Source: an uncultured Collinsella sp.
GTDB taxonomy: Bacteria; Actinomycetota; Coriobacteriia; Coriobacteriales; Coriobacteriaceae
DNA: 54,702 nt
NCBI GenBank assembly: GCA_902493535.1
Contig: CABUQG010000009.1
Location: 1 to 54,702, forward strand
Direction of reading: 5' to 3'
In this document: positions 49,798 to 54,702 of the stretch, in pieces
How the letters are laid out: the number at the start of each line of letters is the position of its first letter
How positions within the stretch are numbered: position 1 is the first letter of the stretch
The notes under the pieces: generated by a model
What the model was told of the DNA's origin: nothing
What the model saw: only the letters and a program-made list of their open reading frames with translations
The model's database searches: none
Position numbers and translations under genes: made by a program

Positions 49798-51084
49798 ATG
49801 TCGGTCGATATAGCCACGTATGTCCACGATCTTGCCGTTGCCGCCAAGGCAGCGTCGGCCTCGCTTGCCACGGCGAGCGATGAGCAGCGTCAGGAGGCCG
49901 TGCGCGCCATGGCCGCAGCACTGCGCAACGGTGTCGACTCCATCGTCGCCGCTAACGAGCTCGATATGTCCGCCGCGCGCGATGCGGGTACCTCGGCCGG
50001 ACTGCTCGATCGCCTGCTGCTGACGCCCGAGCGCGTCGAGGGCATGGCCGCCGGCCTGGAAAAGCTCGCCGAGCTGCTCGATCCCGTGGGCCGCGTGCTC
50101 GACCACCGCGTGCTTGCAAGTGGCGTGGACCTGACCCGTGTGAGTGTGCCGCTGGGCCTGGTCGCTATGGTCTACGAGGCGCGCCCCAACGTGACGGCCG
50201 ACGCCGCAGGCATCTGCATCCGTACCGGCAACGCCTGCATTCTACGCGGCGGCTCGCTGGCCTATCACTCGTGTGCCATGATCGCCGAGCTGCTGGCCGA
50301 TGCGCTCGAGGCCAAGGGCTTCCCGCGCGAGGCCGTGTCGATGATCGAGTCCACCGATCGCGAGGCCACCGGCGAGCTCATGAAGCTCCGCGGTATTGTC
50401 GACGTACTCATTCCGCGCGGAGGTGCAGGCCTGATCCAGCGCTGCGTGCGCGAGTCGCTTGTGCCGGTGATCGAGACGGGCACGGGCAACTGCCACATCT
50501 ACGTTCATGAATCCGCCGACTTTGATAAGGCGCTCAACATTATCGTTAATGCCAAGACCCAGCGCGTAGGCGTGTGCAATGCCGCCGAGTCGCTGCTGGT
50601 CGACCGTGCTGTGGCCGATGCGTTTTTGCCCGCGGTCGTGACCGTGCTGCATGACCACGGCGTGCTCATTCACGGCGACGAGGCAACCTGCGCCGCATGC
50701 GCCGATGCCGGGCTTGCCGAGGGTGATGACTACGTTGCCGCGACTGAGGAGGACTGGGGTCGCGAGTATCTGGCGCTCGAGATGAGCGTGAAGGTCGTGG
50801 CGAGCGAGGACGAGGCCATCGCACACATCAACCGCTACGGCACGATGCACTCCGAGGCCATCGTTGCCGAGGACACGGATGCTTGCGAGCGCTTCCTGGA
50901 TGCGGTCGATGCCTCGGCCGTGTACGCCAACGCCAGCACGCGCTTCACCGACGGCGGCGAGTTTGGCCTGGGCGCCGAGATCGGCATCTCGACCCAAAAG
51001 CTCCACGCCCGCGGCCCCTTTGCTGCCGAGGCCCTCACCACCTACAAATACAAGCTCCGCGGCACCGGCCAGGTCCGCCCCTAA
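49798..51084 (+). CDS. proA: Glutamate-5-semialdehyde dehydrogenase (ProA)
   Basis: A 428-residue NADPH-dependent reductase of gamma-glutamyl phosphate, the second step of proline synthesis. VPLGLVAMVYEARPNVT, LRGGSLAYHSC, LIPRGGAGLIQ and the catalytic Cys in QRVGVCNAAESLLV are present; the protein ends with HARGPFAAEALTTYKYKLRGTGQ. AGGAGAAAGG lies upstream of the ATG. It is separated from proB by the opposite-strand hydrolase and so needs its own promoter. Confidence 0.96.
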   Translation: MSVDIATYVHDLAVAAKAASASLATASDEQRQEAVRAMAAALRNGVDSIVAANELDMSAARDAGTSAGLLDRLLLTPERVEGMAAGLEKLAELLDPVGRVLDHRVLASGVDLTRVSVPLGLVAMVYEARPNVTADAAGICIRTGNACILRGGSLAYHSCAMIAELLADALEAKGFPREAVSMIESTDREATGELMKLRGIVDVLIPRGGAGLIQRCVRESLVPVIETGTGNCHIYVHESADFDKALNIIVNAKTQRVGVCNAAESLLVDRAVADAFLPAVVTVLHDHGVLIHGDEATCAACADAGLAEGDDYVAATEEDWGREYLALEMSVKVVASEDEAIAHINRYGTMHSEAIVAEDTDACERFLDAVDASAVYANASTRFTDGGEFGLGAEIGISTQKLHARGPFAAEALTTYKYKLRGTGQVRP

Positions 51085-51097
51085 CGCCCGTGCAAAC

Positions 51098-51139
51098 AAA
51101 AACCACCACAAAGGTGCCTGTTCCCTTTGTGGTGGTTTT
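51098..51139. repeat. Palindromic repeat, family A
   Basis: AAAACCACCACAAAGG-TGCCTGTTC-CCTTTGTGGTGGTTTT. It lies 14 bp after proA and 15 bp before the convergent HD gene stop, suited to end both transcripts. Confidence 0.85.
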
Positions 51140-51154
51140 AGGTGGCGTTGACGG

Positions 51155-51754
51155 TTAGGCCTGGAAGGTATCTCGGTCGGGGGCGAAGGACTGCATGGCC
51201 GCGATGGTGCGGTCAAAGAGCTCGGGGAGCTCCCAGCCCAACATCTCGGCGCCCTGCGAAATCACGTCGCGCGAGCAGCCGGCGGCAAAGCGTTTGTCCT
51301 TGAACTTCTTCTTGAGCGACTTGGTCGTAAAGTCCATAACGCTCTTGCTCGGGCGCATGATGACGGCAGCGCCGATCAGGCCGGTGAGCTCATCGCAGGC
51401 AAACAGGATCTTTTCCATCTGCAGCTCGGGCTTGGGCAGCGAGGTGTTGAAGTCGGACGTGTGCGTCTGGATGGCGCGAATGAGCTCGGGAGACGCACCT
51501 TCGCCCTCAAGAATCTCGGCAGCATAGATGGTGTGGTTCACGGGATCGTCCTCATGCTCCTCCCAATCCAGGTCGTGCAGCAGACCGACGATGCCCCAAA
51601 ACTCCTCGTTCTCGGGGTCGAACTCGCGCGCAAAGTAGCGCATGGTGCCCTCGACCGTCTCGCCATGGGTGATGTGGAACGGGTCCTTGTTGTGCTCGTT
51701 GAGCAGTTCGAACGCGCGGTCGCGGGTGATTCCGGCGGTAAGCGGCTCTGCCAT
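51155..51754 (-). CDS. HD-domain phosphohydrolase
   Basis: A 199-residue HD-superfamily protein. The metal ligands appear as H in FHITHGETVEGTMR, HD in LLHDLDWEEH, a following His (NHTIYAAEI) and Asp in ACDELTGLIG. The order matches HDIG-type metal-dependent phosphohydrolases, as in uncharacterised YqeK-like or HDIG proteins. The substrate is unknown. GGAG lies upstream of the ATG. It lies between two family A repeats. Confidence 0.85.
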   Translation of the reverse strand: MAEPLTAGITRDRAFELLNEHNKDPFHITHGETVEGTMRYFAREFDPENEEFWGIVGLLHDLDWEEHEDDPVNHTIYAAEILEGEGASPELIRAIQTHTSDFNTSLPKPELQMEKILFACDELTGLIGAAVIMRPSKSVMDFTTKSLKKKFKDKRFAAGCSRDVISQGAEMLGWELPELFDRTIAAMQSFAPDRDTFQA

Positions 51755-51808
51755 AGGAGACTCCTTGTGCTCGTGGGTATCGATAAGAATGAATACTACT
51801 AGAACAAG

Positions 51809-51850
51809 AAAACCACCACAAAGGTGCCTGTCCCCTTTGTGGTGGTTTTT
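51809..51850. repeat. Palindromic repeat, family A
   Basis: AAAACCACCACAAAGG-TGCCTGTCC-CCTTTGTGGTGGTTTTT. It lies 13 bp before the stop of the CarD-like gene and upstream of the HD gene, so it ends the CarD-like transcript. Confidence 0.85.
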
Positions 51851-51862
51851 GGCGCGGATGGG

Positions 51863-52348
51863 TTAGTTGAGGGCGGCTTGGGCTAGGCGGGCTTCGGCGG
51901 CCTCCTCGGTGACGCCAAGGGCCACGGCGAACTCCTCGATGGAGCGGCGTTTGGCCTCCTTGAGTACGCGCATGTAGTAGGAGCTGGGTTTTTTATCAGC
52001 TTCCTCGGCCTGGCGAATGCGGTGCATCATGGTTTTTGCCACGCGGACCGTCTCGGGCGCGCCCAGCTTGAGCTGCTGCTTAAAGTGTGTCTCCTCAAGC
52101 GAGCTGTTGCGCTCGGTAAAGGTGTCGCACTCAAGCTCGTCATAGTGGCTCAGCAGGTGCTCGGCATCTTGCTGCGAGATGGCGGCGTGCAAACGGTCGG
52201 CCTGCGCCACGGGGTACATGAGGATCGTCTGCGCATGTCCCTGCTTGGTCTCGAGCAGCAGCATGGGCTGCGGTGTGTCGTCCCTAAAACCGACGACGGT
52301 GCAGACTCCCTGGCCCGGATGAATGACGTGTTGACCGATTGAGAACAT
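51863..52348 (-). CDS. CarD/CdnL-like RNA-polymerase-binding regulator
   Basis: A 161-residue protein with a CarD/TRCF RNA-polymerase-interacting domain at the N-terminus: SIGQHVIHPGQGVCTVVGF, then MYPVAQADRL. The helical C-terminal domain (SYYMRVLKEAKRRSIEEFAVALGVTEE) resembles the DNA-binding part of CdnL. CdnL proteins stabilise open promoter complexes, especially at rRNA genes. GGAGG precedes the ATG. It is divergent from argS. Confidence 0.88.
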   Translation of the reverse strand: MFSIGQHVIHPGQGVCTVVGFRDDTPQPMLLLETKQGHAQTILMYPVAQADRLHAAISQQDAEHLLSHYDELECDTFTERNSSLEETHFKQQLKLGAPETVRVAKTMMHRIRQAEEADKKPSSYYMRVLKEAKRRSIEEFAVALGVTEEAAEARLAQAALN

Positions 52349-52690
52349 GCTACCTCCAACTTATACGAATTTACGTATGTCTAGAATAACACGCTGACGT
52401 GCGCAAACCGTTACTTTATGCAGGAAAAGCACACAACTCTGATAGGTAAGAGTATTCGATAACAGACGCAGCTCATTCACACCTTTATGCATTTTCAACG
52501 CCTGCATAATCTGCAGGCAGACCGACATCTTTGAGTGACTCCATACAAGCTGTAGTCATTTTTGTGCATATGCAATATCTATTAGCTTTACCCTGCGACA
52601 GTGCCCGTCGCTTGTGATAGAGTGCTACAAACTCTGGCTTTTGCCCTACGAGTGACCAAGAGCTCGGGGGCTTTAACACAAGGAGGATCT
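52349..52690. other. AT-rich divergent region upstream of carD-like and argS
   Basis: A 342-bp AT-rich region carrying both promoters. Near carD, TATTCT and TACGTAAATTCGTA form a plausible -10 and dyad. At 52500-52518, GCCTGCA-TAATC-TGCAGGC is a perfect hairpin. No T-box (its GGTGG and stem I motifs are absent), RNA gene or ORF is seen. Confidence 0.5.
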
Positions 52691-54544
52691 ATGCCCGAGA
52701 AGATTGAAGAGCTGGTACGCGCTGCGCTTGCTGCGGCCCAGGAGGCCGGCGACCTTTCCGCATTTGAACTTGACGATTGCGCTATCGAGCGACCGGCTGA
52801 CACTTCTCATGGCGAGTGGACCTCTACCATGGCCCTGAAGTCCGCCAAGCTGGCCCACTGCGCCCCGCGCAAGATCGCCGAGGCCATCGTTGCCCATATG
52901 CCCGAGGACCCCGCGATCGAGAAGGTCGAGATCGCAGGCCCCGGCTTCATCAACTTCTACCTCTCCGTTGCCGTCAAGAATGCCATCTTTGGCGAGGCTC
53001 GCGAGAAGGGCATGGACTTCGCTAAGTCCAACGTCGGTGGTGGCCTGAAGACCCAGGTCGAGTTCGTTTCCGCTAACCCCGTCGGCCCCATGCACATCGG
53101 CCACGGCCGCTGGGCCGCGCTGGGCGACTCGCTCTGCCGTGTGATGGACCACGCCGGTTACGACATCCAGCGTGAGTTCTACATCAACGACCACGGCTCT
53201 CAGATGAACACCTTCGGCAACTCCATCAGCACGCGCTATATGCAGCTTGCCGACATCATCGCCAAGCAGGGCGTGGATATCGACGAGGCTCACAAGCTGC
53301 TGATCGCCGACCGCGACGCCTTTGTTGCCGACGAGAACGACGAGCACCCCGAGACCCATCCGTATCAGGACAACTTTGCCGAGACCCTGGGCAAGGACTC
53401 CTATGGCGGCGACTACATCATCGACGAGGCTGCCGAGTTCTGGCGCACCGACGGCGATAAGTGGGTCGACGCCGACCCGCAGGAGCGTATGGAGAGCTTC
53501 CGCGAGCGCGGCTATGTGAAGATGGTCGACAACATGCGCGACCTCTGCCACGCCGTCAATTGCGACTTCGATCGTTGGTACTCCGAGCGTTCGCTGTATG
53601 TGAAGGACACCGAGGGTGAGACCGCCGGCACCTCCGCCGTCGACCGCGCTTTTGAGAAGCTCGACAAGATGGGCTACCTCTACACCAAGGACGGCGCCCT
53701 GTGGTTCCGCTCCACCGACCTGGGCGATGACAAGGACCGCGTCCTGATCAAGTCCGACGGCGAGTACACCTACTTCGCCTCCGACGTTGCCTATCACTGG
53801 GATAAGTTCCAGCGCGTCGACCACGTCATCGACATCTGGGGCGCCGACCACCACGGCTACATCGAGCGCGTCCGCTGCGTCTGCGACGCTCTTGGCTATC
53901 CCGGCAAGTTCGAGGTTCTGCTGGGCCAGCTCGTCAACCTGCTGCGTAACGGCAAGCCCGTCCGTATGTCCAAGCGCAAGGGCACCATGGTGACCCTGCA
54001 GGAGCTCGTCGACGAGGTCGGCTCCGATGCCGCTCGCTACACGCTCATCTCCAAGAGCTCCAACCAGATGGTCGACTTCGATATTGAGGCCGTCAAGAAG
54101 CGCGACAACTCCAACCCGGTGTACTACGTGCAGTACGCTCACGCCCGCGTGTGCTCCATCCTGCGCCGTGCTGCTGACGTTACGCCCGAGCAGGCTGACG
54201 AGATGGGCATGAAGGCCGTCGCCGCCAAGGCCATCGGTGAGAACGTCGATTACTCGCTGCTGACCGACCCGACCGAGCTCGCCCTTTCGCGCAAGCTCAA
54301 CGAGCTCACCGACCTCATCGCCAGCTGCGCTCGCGACCGCGCCCCGTTCCGTCTGACGCACTTTGCCGAGGAGCTTGCCGGCGACTTCCACAGCTTCTAC
54401 GCTGCCTGCCAGGTTCTGCCGAGCGAGGGCCGTCCCGTCGACCCCGAGCTTTCGCGCGCCCGTCTGGCTGCTTGCGACGCCGTCCGCGTGACGCTCGCTC
54501 TGGTGCTCACCCTCGTTGGCGTTTCCGCGCCCGAGCAGATGTAA
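52691..54544 (+). CDS. argS: Arginyl-tRNA synthetase (ArgS)
   Basis: A 617-residue class I synthetase. The HIGH region is SANPVGPMHIGHGRWAALG, the KMSKS equivalent MSKRKGTMVTLQELVDEVG, and the C-terminal DALR-type anticodon domain ends the protein. The N-terminal additional domain (tRNA D-loop binding) is present. Codon use is strongly biased to highly expressed codons (ctg, ctc, gac, gcc). AAGGAGGATCT immediately precedes the ATG. It is monocistronic. Confidence 0.96.
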   Translation: MPEKIEELVRAALAAAQEAGDLSAFELDDCAIERPADTSHGEWTSTMALKSAKLAHCAPRKIAEAIVAHMPEDPAIEKVEIAGPGFINFYLSVAVKNAIFGEAREKGMDFAKSNVGGGLKTQVEFVSANPVGPMHIGHGRWAALGDSLCRVMDHAGYDIQREFYINDHGSQMNTFGNSISTRYMQLADIIAKQGVDIDEAHKLLIADRDAFVADENDEHPETHPYQDNFAETLGKDSYGGDYIIDEAAEFWRTDGDKWVDADPQERMESFRERGYVKMVDNMRDLCHAVNCDFDRWYSERSLYVKDTEGETAGTSAVDRAFEKLDKMGYLYTKDGALWFRSTDLGDDKDRVLIKSDGEYTYFASDVAYHWDKFQRVDHVIDIWGADHHGYIERVRCVCDALGYPGKFEVLLGQLVNLLRNGKPVRMSKRKGTMVTLQELVDEVGSDAARYTLISKSSNQMVDFDIEAVKKRDNSNPVYYVQYAHARVCSILRRAADVTPEQADEMGMKAVAAKAIGENVDYSLLTDPTELALSRKLNELTDLIASCARDRAPFRLTHFAEELAGDFHSFYAACQVLPSEGRPVDPELSRARLAACDAVRVTLALVLTLVGVSAPEQM

Positions 54545-54607
54545 GCTACGGGTCATTTGACCGTGTAGGTTTGGTTTAACTGAGCCTTGAAAGCCCGATC
54601 TCCCACG

Positions 54608-54702
54608 TGAACTGCCTCCCATTTCTTGGACATGAGAAATGGGAGGCTTTCTTTATGCGCGTTGATTTGAGGGTGAAGCATGATGTCGAGGCCAGGAAGG
54701 CG
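54608..54702 (+). mobile_element. Left end of an IS3-family (IS150-like) insertion sequence, cut by the window edge
   Basis: TGAACTGCCTCCCATTTCTT and the following GGACA (54608-54632) resemble the terminal inverted repeats of the IS150 group of IS3. Inside, AGAAATGGGAGGC pairs with the repeat to give a hairpin (54614-54647), and the first reading frame starts right after it. The right end is outside the window. The hairpin may also end argS transcription (TTTCTTT follows). Confidence 0.6.
54655..54702 (+). CDS. Partial CDS: start of putative IS3 transposase OrfA
   Basis: Sixteen codons remain (MRVDLRVKHDVEARKA), open to the window edge. GGGAGG lies 8-9 bp before the ATG. The charged start, position 22 bp inside the putative inverted repeat, and orientation suit the helix-turn-helix OrfA of an IS3 element. 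The identity rests on position and a short peptide only. Confidence 0.45.
   Translation, partial: MRVDLRVKHDVEARKA

Noticed and set aside
52349..52690. T-box leader for argS
   Set aside because: No specifier stem, no GGTGG antiterminator core and no terminator is seen before the start.

Overview
The window is a 54.7 kb stretch of ordinary chromosome from a GC-rich Gram-positive bacterium, most probably a gut coriobacterium of the Collinsella type. The reasons are the gene families present (Sapep dipeptidase, DUF1015 beside serCA, several DegV proteins, ATP-type pckA, a CarD-like regulator) and the many short GGGAC-bearing palindromes after genes. This assignment is inferred from gene content and style; no rRNA is present to confirm it. 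There is no prophage, CRISPR array or rRNA operon.

Layout. 0.2-3.1 kb: tgt, a LOG-family protein and a DinJ/YafQ toxin-antitoxin pair. 3.1-6.3 kb: DegV, a HAD phosphatase and a Sapep dipeptidase. 6.6-10.3 kb: the phosphate importer pstSCAB, without phoU. 10.4-13.7 kb: an ABC-F ATPase, a Cof-type phosphatase and a short DtxR/MntR-type regulator. 14-19.3 kb: metal homeostasis, with an ArsR sensor, a free HMA metallochaperone, a P1B ATPase, a DEDDh exonuclease and a heavy-metal permease with a His/Asp-rich loop. 19.4-22.7 kb: YaiI, an HdeD-like membrane protein, a nitroreductase and two histidine phosphatases. 22.8-28 kb: the serine locus (serC, serA, a DUF1015-like gene), interrupted by an M20 peptidase pseudogene and an orphan gene with a nuclease-like C-terminus. 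28.1-30.2 kb: a two-gene cassette of a DCTPP1-like nucleotide pyrophosphatase overlapping a GIY-YIG/Schlafen-helicase (DUF2075) protein. 30.3-35.2 kb: a small acidic protein, a K+/H+ antiporter, a PPP phosphatase and a flippase-like protein. 35.5-40.2 kb: pckA, a B3/4-domain protein behind a terminator-bearing leader, MarR, a second DegV and an alkyltransferase. 40.6-44.5 kb: trpS, a TagO/WecA-like enzyme, a candidate 6S RNA and a PflA-like radical SAM enzyme. 44.6-54.5 kb: tRNA-Ala(CGC), a tail-anchored protein, pncB, proB and proA split by an S33 peptidase, an HD protein, a CarD-like regulator and argS. At the right edge the left end of an IS3-family element begins.

How it works together. 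Most genes are housekeeping (phosphate uptake, Ser/Pro/NAD synthesis, tRNA charging, gluconeogenesis). The best-supported local circuit is the ArsR regulon: a perfect 22-bp inverted repeat places operators inside and just downstream of the arsR promoter, and a third copy precedes the P-type ATPase. The best candidate for an uncharacterised system is the pyrophosphatase/nuclease-helicase cassette, whose parts resemble antiviral nucleotide-depletion and nucleic-acid-processing modules. The orphan protein at 24209-25258 is the second candidate. At least four families of palindromic repeats sit just after stop codons and probably act as terminators as well as mobile REP-like units.
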